Of a stretch of DNA of 64,000 nucleotides, positions 1-17,677 are shown in pieces. The translations under genes and the position numbers were made by a program. The notes below the pieces were generated by a model, which ran no database searches, had not been told where the DNA came from, and worked only from the letters and a program-made list of their open reading frames with translations. The stretch covers positions 868,001 to 932,000 of the forward strand of contig NZ_LJJF01000001.1 in NCBI RefSeq assembly GCF_001625365.1, written 5' to 3'. Source of the stretch: Streptomyces sp. MJM8645. Its GTDB lineage: Bacteria; Actinomycetota; Actinomycetes; Streptomycetales; Streptomycetaceae. Within the stretch, counting starts at the first letter, position 1, and the number at the start of each line of letters is the position of its first letter.

Positions 1-1
1 C

Positions 2-862
2 GACCGCAACGCCTCCGGCGCGCCGGTCCGCACCTGGGACTTCAGCTCCGCGCTCGGCGTCTCCAAGGAGATCGACATCGAGGCCGCGGCCCGGGTCGGC
101 GACACGATCTACTGGACGGGCTCGCTCGGCAACAACAAGGACGGCAAGGTCAAGCCGGACCGGCACACCGTGTTCACCACGAAGGTCACCGGCTCGGGCG
201 CCAACACCCAGCTGTCGCTAACCGGTTCGTACCACGGCCTGCGCGACGACCTGATCGCCTGGGACGGCGCCCACGGCGACCGCTACGGCTTCGCGGCGGG
301 CGCGGCGGACGGCCAGGCGCCCAAGCAGATCGACGGATTCAACGTCGAGGGGCTGGAGTTCGCCCCGGGCAGCACCACCACCGCGTACATCGGCTTCCGC
401 GCGCCGCTGACCCCGGCGGTCACCGGCGGCCGCGCGCTGCTCGTCCCCGTCACCAACCTCCCGTCGCTGCTGTCCGGTTCGGCCTCGCACGCGACCTTCG
501 GCGAGCCGGTCGAGCTGGACCTCGGCGGGCTCTCCATCCGCGACCTGCGCCGCAACGACCTCGGCCAGTACCTGATCGTGGCCGGCTCCTGGTCCGCCGA
601 GGACAACTCCGCCCCGTACGCCCTCTACCGCTGGAACGGGCAGCCGGGCTCCCAGCCGGTCAAGCTGGTCGACCTGCCGACCACCGACGCCGGCGCCTGG
701 GAGGCCGTCCCGGACGTGCCGAACCTGGACGCCCCCGGCGCCCGGGCCCAGCTGATCACCGACGACGGCTCCGCCGACCTGTACGGCGACGGCACCGCCG
801 CCAAGGACCTCGCCCAGCCGGAGTGGAAGAAGTCCCGCTCCACCTGGTTCACCCTGAACTGA
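2..862 (+). CDS. DUF3616-like protein, C-terminal part (5' truncated by window edge)
   Basis: The reading frame is open from base 2 to the TGA at 862, so 286 C-terminal residues of a longer protein are visible. The segment has the repetitive beta-strand look of a propeller, with phrases such as GDTIYWTGSLG, GFNVEGLEF and AYIGFRAPL. These resemble DUF3616 proteins, in which 'EGL' and 'GxRxPL' recur; that is family memory, not a search. The start, any signal peptide and the N-terminal domain lie outside the window, so a fusion cannot be excluded. It converges on the PTM operon, with a strong hairpin between them. Function is unknown; a secreted or phosphoesterase-like propeller role is only a guess. 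Confidence 0.7.
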   Translation, partial: DRNASGAPVRTWDFSSALGVSKEIDIEAAARVGDTIYWTGSLGNNKDGKVKPDRHTVFTTKVTGSGANTQLSLTGSYHGLRDDLIAWDGAHGDRYGFAAGAADGQAPKQIDGFNVEGLEFAPGSTTTAYIGFRAPLTPAVTGGRALLVPVTNLPSLLSGSASHATFGEPVELDLGGLSIRDLRRNDLGQYLIVAGSWSAEDNSAPYALYRWNGQPGSQPVKLVDLPTTDAGAWEAVPDVPNLDAPGARAQLITDDGSADLYGDGTAAKDLAQPEWKKSRSTWFTLN

Positions 863-869
863 CCTGCGC

Positions 870-908
870 CCGGCCGGGGCGGGCCCACGAACCGCCCGCC
901 CCGGCCGG
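870..908. terminator. Bidirectional hairpin terminator
   Basis: A perfect 15-bp inverted repeat (870-884 and 894-908) flanks a 9-nt loop in the 64-bp gap between two convergent genes. The stem is entirely G and C. There is no clear T-tract, as is usual in actinomycetes. It probably ends both the PTM operon and the DUF3616-like gene. Confidence 0.75.
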
Positions 909-926
909 CCCCGCGGACCGCCCGGC

Positions 927-1982
927 TCAGAGTTCGACGAGCACCTTGCCCCGGCTCGCGGAGCGGTCCACGTACAGGCTGCGGTAGGCGGCCGGGATGT
1001 TGTCGAAGCCCCGGTGGACGGTCTGCTGGTAGCCGAGGTCCCCGCTGCGCACCAGCGTGCCCAGTTCCTGCCGCAGCGCCGACCAGTTCTCCTCGGTGAA
1101 CCACTCCAGCGAGAAGATGCCGCGGATGGTGGTGCGCGGGAACATGATCATCGGCAGCAGTCGCGGGCCCGCCCAGTCGCCGCCGACCTGGCTGCCCCAC
1201 TGCCAGCAGACCGCGACCCGGCTGTCCACGGCGAGCTGGGAGAAGACCGCGTCGGTGAGCGCCCCGCCGAGGCTGTCGAAGTAGCGGTCGATGCCGGCCG
1301 GGGCGAGCTTGGCGATTTCCTCCCGCAGCCGCTCGGGGTCGTCGCCGTCGCGGTAGAGCAGGACCGCGTCGAAGCCCAGCTCACGCAGCCGGGCGGCCTT
1401 GGCCGGGGTGGCCGTGGTGCCGATGACCCGGGCCCCCCGGTGCCGGGCCAGCTGTCCGACCACCGAGCCGACCGCCCCGGACGCCCCGCTGACCAGCACG
1501 GTGTCCCCCGGCCGGACCTTGAGGAACTTCTCGACCGTGCCCCAGGCGGTCATCCCCGGACCGCCGAGGACGCCGAGGGCGGTGGAGAGCGGCAGGGCGT
1601 CGTCGTAGTCGCCCCGGTCCAGCCGCCGGTAGGCGGGGAAGACCATCGGGAAGGTGCCGGTCTGCCAGAGCGCCGGGGCGCCGTTGCTGATCACGTGGCT
1701 GCGCCAGCCGCCGAAGCCCTGCACGAGGTCACCGACGGCGAAGGCGGCGTCCGGCCCGGCCTCCACCACCTCCATGATGGAGTCCGCGCCCATGTGGTCG
1801 CCGATCGGGGTGTCCAGGGCGATCCCCTGGAGGTACGGGTCGACCGAGACGTACCTGGTCCGCAGCAGCATCTCGTCCGCGGCGAGGCGGACGTCCACCT
1901 CCTCGACCACCTTCCGGTACATCCGCTCGACGTCCGGCACGCCGTCCACGTGCTCGCGGACGACCCACTTCTCGACCCTCAT
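927..1982 (-). CDS. ftdE: MDR-family NAD(P)H-dependent oxidoreductase of the PTM cluster (FtdE/IkaC-like)
   Basis: This 351-residue zinc-independent medium-chain dehydrogenase/reductase resembles the leukotriene-B4 dehydrogenase (PTGR1) group. The N-terminal substrate fold contains YVSVDPYLQG, and the Rossmann motif is VLVSGASGAVGSVVGQL. In PTM pathways the equivalent enzymes (IkaC, OX4, FtdE) perform the late reductive closure of the inner carbocycle; that role is inferred from synteny. The ATG at 1982 overlaps the stop of the preceding flavoprotein gene (ATGA), which implies translational coupling; a longer reading frame upstream lies inside that gene. It is the last gene of the operon, whereas related clusters often continue with a P450. 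Confidence 0.9.
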   Translation of the reverse strand: MRVEKWVVREHVDGVPDVERMYRKVVEEVDVRLAADEMLLRTRYVSVDPYLQGIALDTPIGDHMGADSIMEVVEAGPDAAFAVGDLVQGFGGWRSHVISNGAPALWQTGTFPMVFPAYRRLDRGDYDDALPLSTALGVLGGPGMTAWGTVEKFLKVRPGDTVLVSGASGAVGSVVGQLARHRGARVIGTTATPAKAARLRELGFDAVLLYRDGDDPERLREEIAKLAPAGIDRYFDSLGGALTDAVFSQLAVDSRVAVCWQWGSQVGGDWAGPRLLPMIMFPRTTIRGIFSLEWFTEENWSALRQELGTLVRSGDLGYQQTVHRGFDNIPAAYRSLYVDRSASRGKVLVEL

Positions 1983-3673
1983 GAGGTGACTCCAAACCGC
2001 CGGTCGGCGGGCCCGACCGGTTCGATGACCAGGGTGGGCGGCGGCGCGCTGTCGTCCACGGCGGCGGTGAACGGCCGGCCGTCGTCGCGGCAGATGAACT
2101 GGACGACGTGCCGGCCGGCGGCGGCCGCCCGGATCAGTCCCCCGGTGGTCGCCCACACGCCGGAGAGGTAGAAGTTCGCCAGGCCGGGCAGCCCGGGCCC
2201 GTTGCGCTTGATCTCCTCCTCCAGGGTCTCGCCGCTCTCCACGAACGGCTGCCAGCCGAGCACCGTGCCGTCGTAGTTGCCGGTGTAGCGGACCTGGGTG
2301 AGCGGGGTGGACACGTCCTTGACCGCGACGGCGTCCCTCAGGCCGGGGTGGTGCCCGTCCAGGAACTCCACGATGGCGTCCCGCACCCGCCGCTTCTCGC
2401 GCTGGTACTCGCGGCCGCGCCCCACCGGCAGGGTGTGCAGTTCCTCGCCCCGCCGAAGCCGCGGCGCCTGCTCCGGGCCGGTGCTCAACTCCCGCCAGGG
2501 GGCGATGTCACAGAAGTAGCTGGCGTAGACGACGGTCGTCGCGGCGGGCGACAGCTCGGGGTAGTGGCGGCTGCGGAACTGGACGTTGATGCTGGGGTGG
2601 CGGATGCCGGTGAGCCGGTCGGCGACCTCGTCCTCCAGCAGGTAGGTGGTGCACGGGTCCCCGGCCGGGAAGGGGCGGCGCAGGCCCAGGAAGACGGTGA
2701 GGTAGCCGGGGAAGACCATGCCGGGCTCGGTGATGGTCCGGGTGTACAGCCGGCGGTAGGTGTCGTTCAGGTAGCGGCCCTTGAGCAGGTCCAGCATGGT
2801 GGTGCGTCCGTCGCAGGCGGCGACCACGATGTCCGCCCGGATCTCCCGTCCGTCACTCAGCCGCACCCCGACGGCCCGGTCCTGCTCGACCAGGATCTCG
2901 GCCACCTTGGTGTTGTAGCTGATCTCGCCGCCGAGCCGCCGGTAGCGCTGCTCGATCGAGCGGGCCAGCCCGAGCGAGCCGCCCTCCGGCACCCCGGCCG
3001 ACTGCCCGGCGTGCGAGGCGAGTTGGAAGTAGGTGGGCAGCACCGGGAAGTTGGGGTGCTGCTCGTAGAGGATGAAGTTGAACGCCTCGCGCAGCAGCGG
3101 GCTCCGGAAGCGCGCCGAGTAGTCGCTCATCAGCACCGTGATCGAGCGCCGGATGACGTTGAAGTACGGCAGGAAGGAGGCGAGCATCCGCCAGCGCTCG
3201 GCCCGGCCCATCAGCCCGACCGGCTTGAGGAAGGGGTAACGGACGAGGGCGCGGCGGAACTTGCGCAGCCCTTCGCAGAACTGCCGGATCCGCCGGGCGT
3301 CCTCCGGGGCGAGGTCGAGCAGGTGCGCTTCGAGGCGGTCGGGGTCGGAGTAGAAGTAGACGGCGCGGCCGTCCCTGGTGCGCACCACGTTGAAGACGTC
3401 GAAGTTGCGCATCACCTTGCCCTGCAGCGCGCCGAGTTCGAGCCAGATCTGGTGCATCTCGTTGCCGGGGCCGCTGCCGAGCAGCCAGCTCACGCAGCAG
3501 TCGAAGGTGAACTCGCCGCGGTCCCAGGCCGTGCAGCAGCCGCCGGGGAGTTCGTGCATCTCCAGGACGGTGGTGCGGTAGCCGTTCATCTGCGCGTAGC
3601 AGCCGGTCGACAGGCCGCCCAGCCCGCCCCCGACGATCACCATGGTCTGCCTGCTGGTACTCGTTCCGGTCAT
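1979..3673 (-). CDS. ftdD: Phytoene-desaturase-like FAD oxidoreductase of the PTM cluster, second copy
   Basis: The 564-residue protein carries an N-terminal dinucleotide-binding fold, VGGGLGGLSTGCYAQ, followed by the CrtI-like ELPGGCCTAW stretch. A C-terminal FAD-contact region ends near SGVWATTGGLIRAAAAGRHV. It is a clear paralogue of the next upstream gene, sharing collinear motifs throughout. In PTM assembly these flavoproteins catalyse the reductive cyclisations that build the five-membered carbocycles from the two polyene chains; this is established for HSAF and ikarugamycin and inferred here. The ATG at 3673 overlaps the stop codon of the preceding gene in an ATGA, so I prefer it to a longer in-frame extension. 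Confidence 0.88.
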   Translation of the reverse strand: MTGTSTSRQTMVIVGGGLGGLSTGCYAQMNGYRTTVLEMHELPGGCCTAWDRGEFTFDCCVSWLLGSGPGNEMHQIWLELGALQGKVMRNFDVFNVVRTRDGRAVYFYSDPDRLEAHLLDLAPEDARRIRQFCEGLRKFRRALVRYPFLKPVGLMGRAERWRMLASFLPYFNVIRRSITVLMSDYSARFRSPLLREAFNFILYEQHPNFPVLPTYFQLASHAGQSAGVPEGGSLGLARSIEQRYRRLGGEISYNTKVAEILVEQDRAVGVRLSDGREIRADIVVAACDGRTTMLDLLKGRYLNDTYRRLYTRTITEPGMVFPGYLTVFLGLRRPFPAGDPCTTYLLEDEVADRLTGIRHPSINVQFRSRHYPELSPAATTVVYASYFCDIAPWRELSTGPEQAPRLRRGEELHTLPVGRGREYQREKRRVRDAIVEFLDGHHPGLRDAVAVKDVSTPLTQVRYTGNYDGTVLGWQPFVESGETLEEEIKRNGPGLPGLANFYLSGVWATTGGLIRAAAAGRHVVQFICRDDGRPFTAAVDDSAPPPTLVIEPVGPADRRFGVTS

Positions 3674-5335
3674 TCCGGCACTCCCACGGTGGCCCGGTCG
3701 AGTTGCGGCAGTTTGCCCAACTTGCCCGCGTGCCAAGGTTCCTGGTTGTCACTGGGCCAGGCCCGGAACGGCCGGCCGAGCTCCCGGCAGAGGTACTGCG
3801 CGGCGTACCGGCCGCTGGTGGCGGCGCGGATCAGACCGCCGAGGCCGGCCCACTGGCCGGCCATCGAGAAGCCGCGCAGCCCGGGCAGCCGCATCCGGTC
3901 CCGGTTGACCAGCCGGTTGGCGGCGTCCTCGGCCTCGGAGAAGGCCTGCCAGGCGAGGATGCTGCCGTAGGTGTTGCCGGTGAACCGCTCGGTGGTCACC
4001 GGGGAGGCGACGTCCACGAGTTCGATCCGGCGGCCGAGCCCCGGGTACGTCCGCTCCAGGAACTCCCGGACGAACGCGGCGACTTCCTGCTTGCGCGCCC
4101 GGTAGGCGCGGCGGTCGCTGACCCGCAGGTCCTTCCAGGAGCGGTAGTCGCTGAAGTAGGTGCAGTGCAGCACCGACTTGCCGGGCGGCGCGAAGCCCTC
4201 CGCGTAGTCCGACCGCATCTGGACGACCAGGCTGTGCTGGAGCGAGCCGGGCAGCCGGGCGCCCTGCTCGGGGGGCAGCAGGTAGGTGGTGCTGTGCGGT
4301 TCGCCCTCGGGCAGCGGGCCGTCCACGCCGACGAAGGCCGAGACCACGGCCGGGTACAGGTTGCCGGGCTTGTCCAGCAGCTCGCCGTACAGCCGGTCGG
4401 TGGCGGGGCTGGACCAGCGGCCTTCGAGGAGCCGGTCGAGCACCGTCGGCCCGTCGCAGGCGGCCACCACGTGGTCGGCGAAGTGCCGGGAGCCGTCCCG
4501 GAGTTGGACGCCGACGGCGCGGTCCCCCTCGACCAGGATCCGCTCCACCCGGCAGCGGTAGCCGATCACCCCGCCGAGCGAGGTGTAGCGCTCCTCCACC
4601 GAGCGGGCCAGCCCGAGCGAACCGCCCTGCGGGAAGCCCGCGTTGCCGTTGTGCGCGGCGGCCAGGGTGTACAGGTACGGCAGCAGCGGGAAGCCGGCCG
4701 GCTCCTGGAGGAACATGTTGGGCAGCGCCCGCCGCAGCAGAGGGTCCTGGAAGCGCTCGGCGAAGCCGCTCATCGGGGTCGTCGCGGTCCGCCAGAAGAG
4801 CCGGAACGCGGGCAGCACGGTGCGCAGGGTGCGCAGCCGCTCGGCCGGGCCGCGCAGCGGCGGCGGGGTGAGGTCCCAGGGCAGGTCGATGGCGGCGAAG
4901 CGGCGCAGGTCCCGGCAGAAGGCCCGGATCGGCTTGGCGTCGCCGGGGGCGGTGGCCAGCAGGTGCCGTTCCAGCCGGTCCGGGTCCCCGTAGAAGGTGA
5001 CGGCGCGGCCGTGTTCGTCGACGACGCGGTTGAAGACGTCGAAGCGGGTGATCGACTTGCCGTCGAGGGCGCCGAGTTCGCGCCACACCTGGTTCGCGCC
5101 GGTGCCCTCGGCGGTGCCGATCAGCCAGTCGATGCAGTAGTCGAACAGGTAGCCGTGCCGGGACCACGCGGTGCAGCAGCCGCCGGGCAGCACGTGCTTC
5201 TCGAAGATCCGGGTCTCCAGCCCGCTCATCTGCGCGTAGCAGCCGGTGGAGAGCCCGCCGATGCCCGCGCCGATCACGATGACCCGGGGCGGGCCGCCGG
5301 GGGCCCGCTCCCGGCTCGACCAGTCCGGTCCGCGC

Positions 5336-5349
<14 letters not shown>
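3670..5349 (-). CDS. ftdC: Phytoene-desaturase-like FAD oxidoreductase of the PTM cluster, first copy
   Basis: The 559-residue flavoprotein has the Rossmann motif VIGAGIGGLSTGCYAQ near residue 20, HVLPGGCCTAW just after it, and the C-terminal MAGQWAGLGGLIRAATSG. It belongs to the CrtI/phytoene-desaturase-like amine oxidase superfamily. Two such genes in tandem are typical of PTM clusters whose products carry a 5-5 or 5-5-6 carbocycle, because each enzyme can close one ring. The chosen ATG (5349) lies 14 bases inside the end of the synthase gene. An in-frame ATG further upstream would be buried deeper in the synthase. Overlaps on both sides show it is part of one polycistronic message. Confidence 0.88.
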
Positions 5350-14578
<9,229 letters not shown>

Positions 14579-14647
14579 GATCCAATCCGAGGGTGATGGC
14601 GTGGCGGCGCGGACACGGGCGGAGGAAGAGCGGCCTCGCGGGCAGGG

Positions 14648-15505
14648 TCAGACGGACGGCTCGGTGGCCTTCACCTGGCGCCAGGGGTGCAGCAGGGTGG
14701 CGCCCACTTCGCCGGTGGCCGGGAAGGCGGCCGGATCGGCGAGGCCGACGGCGGTGGGCACCCGGCCGGGGCGCCAGGTGAAGCTGCCGAACACGTGGTC
14801 CCACAGCGAGAGGTCGGAGGCGTAGTGCCCGGCCTCAGCGAGGTCGGTGCTGTGGTGCAGTCGGTGGAGCTCGGGGCCGGCCAGCAGGTGGCCGAGGAGC
14901 CCGAGGCGGACGTCGATGTTCGCGTGAACGAAATACCCCTGCGCAAGAATGAATATTCCGACCACGAACACGGATTCCGCCGAGAAGCCGATCAGCGACA
15001 ACAAGAGTTGCACCACGGACTGCGCGACGAACACGTCGAGAATATGGTTCACGCCGTTGTTCGCGACATTCACCTTGTCCGGCACGTGGTGGACGCCGTG
15101 CAGGCGCCAGAGCCACCGGTTGTGGTGGGACCAGCGGTGGACGAGGTAGTCGCCGAGCGAGCCGACCAGCAGCGCGAGCGGGATCTCCACGGCGAACGGG
15201 AGCGCCGGACGGGCCGCCCCGAGCACCTGCACCAGCGCCGTCACCAGCCCCACCGCGACCGCACCGCCGACCATGCTCAGCACGAAGTACACGGTGTACC
15301 AGCGCAGTTCACGCCCGCTCGGATGCCAGTCGGTCCGGTACGGGATCACCCGCTCCAGTACCGCCAGGTACCCGAGGACGCCGACCAGCACGAGAGGGGA
15401 GACCCGGTCGGGCTCCCAGTGGAAGTGCAGTGTGGCGACGGCCGTGCACAGCACCCCCAGGAGCAGAAGCGGATGAGCGAGCCGGCGTGCAATGGCGGAC
15501 AGCAC
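14648..15505 (-). CDS. ftdA: Sterol desaturase/fatty acid hydroxylase family protein, PTM hydroxylase
   Basis: The 285-residue integral membrane di-iron oxygenase has about five hydrophobic segments and the family histidine boxes HRWSHH, HGVHH and HRLHH. In PTM clusters this gene (FtdA, HSAF hydroxylase) adds the hydroxyl near the ornithine-derived carbon; that role is inferred from synteny and family. The start is a GTG at 15505, six bases after an AAGGGGG ribosome-binding site. It is first in the operon, 69 bp before the synthase gene. The stretch near 14920-15065 is visibly richer in A/T codons than the rest of the cluster. Confidence 0.9.
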   Translation of the reverse strand: MLSAIARRLAHPLLLLGVLCTAVATLHFHWEPDRVSPLVLVGVLGYLAVLERVIPYRTDWHPSGRELRWYTVYFVLSMVGGAVAVGLVTALVQVLGAARPALPFAVEIPLALLVGSLGDYLVHRWSHHNRWLWRLHGVHHVPDKVNVANNGVNHILDVFVAQSVVQLLLSLIGFSAESVFVVGIFILAQGYFVHANIDVRLGLLGHLLAGPELHRLHHSTDLAEAGHYASDLSLWDHVFGSFTWRPGRVPTAVGLADPAAFPATGEVGATLLHPWRQVKATEPSV

Positions 15506-15915
15506 GCGCCCCCTTGGTTATTCGCGAACTAATGACTGGAAACGTCAGAGACTCTAGCGGGAGCGGTCAGCTGCGGCAGTCATTCGACGTGTTAACGCCA
15601 TAAATAACCCGATCGGAGGAAGATCCGCGCACGAAGTTGACGCTAGAGCGGCGCGAAAGGGGCGCGTTTGTTCGTAGGCACTGGAGAAACCGGAGCGCAG
15701 CGAGGCCGGTTTCGCGCCGGGCGAGGTCGCACGCCCCCCTGTGGCGGGGTGCGGTCCGGACCCGGATCCGGCCACCGGTCCCACGAGGGCGGCGCGGGTG
15801 GCACGGGGCGAGCGCGAACCGGGCGCGCGGGCGTGGGCGGGGTGGGCAGCGCGGGCGTGGGCGGGGTGGGCAGCGCGGGCGTGGGCGGGGTGGGCAGCGC
15901 GGGCGGCGGCGCCCG
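15506..15915. promoter_or_regulatory. 410-bp non-coding region upstream of the PTM operon
   Basis: No convincing gene is present. The half next to the hydroxylase start (about 15506-15660) is much more A/T-rich than its surroundings and should hold the PTM promoter. The half next to the regulator contains a 24-bp tandem repeat. I could not assign a -35/-10 pair with confidence. Confidence 0.5.
15831..15902. repeat. Three perfect tandem copies of a 24-bp G-rich unit
   Basis: Copies start at 15831, 15855 and 15879 and are identical. Each unit contains GCGTGGGCGGGGTGGGCAG and is strongly G-rich on the plus strand. The array lies 14 bp beyond the stop codon of the XRE regulator gene, between it and the PTM promoter region. 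Confidence 0.9.
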
Positions 15916-17376
15916 TCAGGATCCCGCCAGCTCCGCCAGCCGCCACGCCGCGTCCGGCCGGTACGCCGCGAGGCGGTCGCGCAGGCCGCGCAGCTCGTAC
16001 CCGACCAGGGCCGGCAGGGCCGCCGCCGGGGCGGTCTCCAGGGCGGGCCCGAGCAGTTGGACGGCCGTCTGCGGGTCGTGCGCGCAGGCATGGCAGTCCG
16101 CCACCCGGACGGTGAAGAGGAGACGGCTGGAGGGGAGCTGGGCCGGGCCGAGCAGGCCGAGCGCGGTCTCGGCGGCGGTCAGCGCACGGCGGGCCAGCCG
16201 GGGGTCGTCGACGACCGCGGCGAGGTCGCGCAGCGCGGCGGCCGCGCCGGACTCCACCCGCAGCCGCATCGAGGCGATGGAGAGCCAGGGCGCGTCGTCC
16301 TCGTCCCGGGCGCCGATGTGGTCCAGGTGCAACCGGGCGCGGCCGAGGTGCCGGATGGTGGCCCGGACGTCGCCGGTCAGGGCGTGCGCACGGGCCTGGC
16401 CGATCTGGCCCATCGCGCCGGCCCAGTGCCGGCCGGGGGCGGCGCGGCCGGTCTCCCGGGCGTAGCCGAGGGCGGCGGCCGGGTCGCCGTCCATCCGGGC
16501 GAGGGTGCTCATGTCGCTCAACGCGGCGACCTGGGTGGCCTGGTCCCCGGCAAGCTCCGCCCAGGCGAGCGCGCGGTCGAAGCAGGCCATCGCGGTGGCG
16601 TTGCGGCCGTCCTGCATCCGCAGCGCGCCCGCGGCGTGCGCGTGCTCGGCGGCCAACCGGGCGAGCGGGCGGCGCTGCGCGGCGGGGGCGGCGGCGAGCC
16701 GGGCGAGCACGGCCTGCAAGGTGCGTTCGACGGCGGCGGCCAGGCCCGGCAGGCCGCCGGCCTCGCCGGAACGCAGGTGGGCGGCGAGCAGCCCGGTGAG
16801 GGCGTGTGCGGTGGCGGCGTCCAGGGGCGGCGCGGCGGCCGGGTTCGCGGCGCAGAACTCGGCGTGCAGCGCGGCGAGTTCGACCGGGTCGGGGACGTCG
16901 CAGCCGTCGGCGCCGTGCAGCGGGCAGAGCAGGCCGTAGTCGGGCAGCCGGGGCGGCGGCTGGGCGGGGGCGCTCCAACGGGCCGGGCCGCCGGGCCCGT
17001 TCACGGCCGCCGTGGGCAGCGGGGGCCGCAGCAGGGCGGGCGCGAGGGGCGCCAGGGAGGGCAGTTCGGCGGTCTCGGCCCGCTGGCAGGCGGCCCGCAA
17101 CTCACCGCCCGCACCGAGGAGTTCGTCGATCCGGTCGGCGATCCGGGGAGTGACCCGGCGGGCGCCGTGCTCGATCTTGCTCACCGCGGTGTGGTCGTAG
17201 CCGATGCCGGCGCCGAGTTGGGCCTGGGTGAGGCCGGCCCGGCGCCGCCAGTGGCGCAGCCGGGCGCCGAAGTCCCGCCAGGCGCCGAGCTCCTGGGCGG
17301 GCGGGGCGACGGGTGGGGACGGAGGTGGGAACGGAGGTGCGGACGCCGGTGCCACGGCCACGCGGTTCCGGTGCAC
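15916..17376 (-). CDS. XRE-family transcriptional regulator with TPR-like C-terminal half
   Basis: The 486-residue protein has a proline/alanine-rich leader and a lambda-repressor-type helix-turn-helix ([27 protein letters not shown], quoted in part as [19 protein letters not shown]). A long alpha-helical, alanine-rich region with TPR character follows, a layout common among Streptomyces regulators. The GTG start at 17376 has a GGAGGAGG ribosome-binding site six bases upstream, so I reject the longer in-frame version. It is co-directional with and upstream of the PTM operon, which suggests but does not prove a regulatory link; PTM clusters usually lack a dedicated regulator. It is divergent from the metalloprotease gene. 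Confidence 0.82.
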   Translation of the reverse strand: MHRNRVAVAPASAPPFPPPSPPVAPPAQELGAWRDFGARLRHWRRRAGLTQAQLGAGIGYDHTAVSKIEHGARRVTPRIADRIDELLGAGGELRAACQRAETAELPSLAPLAPALLRPPLPTAAVNGPGGPARWSAPAQPPPRLPDYGLLCPLHGADGCDVPDPVELAALHAEFCAANPAAAPPLDAATAHALTGLLAAHLRSGEAGGLPGLAAAVERTLQAVLARLAAAPAAQRRPLARLAAEHAHAAGALRMQDGRNATAMACFDRALAWAELAGDQATQVAALSDMSTLARMDGDPAAALGYARETGRAAPGRHWAGAMGQIGQARAHALTGDVRATIRHLGRARLHLDHIGARDEDDAPWLSIASMRLRVESGAAAALRDLAAVVDDPRLARRALTAAETALGLLGPAQLPSSRLLFTVRVADCHACAHDPQTAVQLLGPALETAPAAALPALVGYELRGLRDRLAAYRPDAAWRLAELAGS

Positions 17377-17677
17377 GGCTGCCTCCTCCGGTCGCTTCCC
17401 CCGGGCCCTCGCCAACCTTCCGACCATCAGGACGGTACTCGATGACACCCGGTCCGTACATGAGGTGGTCTCAACCACTCGGGCAAAAGCCCAGCTTGAC
17501 GGAATTTGCCAACCCTATGCATCGCGTGCACCAGCCATTGACCAGAGCATGACGCCGTGTGAGGGTTCCGGCACCCGAACGCGGACGGCCCGCACGGCCG
17601 TCCCCCAGACACGGCCCTGCGGTGCGCCACCAGCCATGCCGTCCGCGGTCGAGGACCCCCACATGCTAGGAGCCTCG
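17377..17677. promoter_or_regulatory. Divergent promoter region between regulator and metalloprotease
   Basis: These 301 bp between divergent starts contain no supported gene. The central part (about 17470-17540) is less GC-rich than the flanks and is the likely site of both promoters. No clear operator was identified. Confidence 0.4.

Noticed and set aside
15831..15902. CRISPR-like array
   Set aside because: The copies are directly adjacent with no spacers, so it is a plain tandem repeat.
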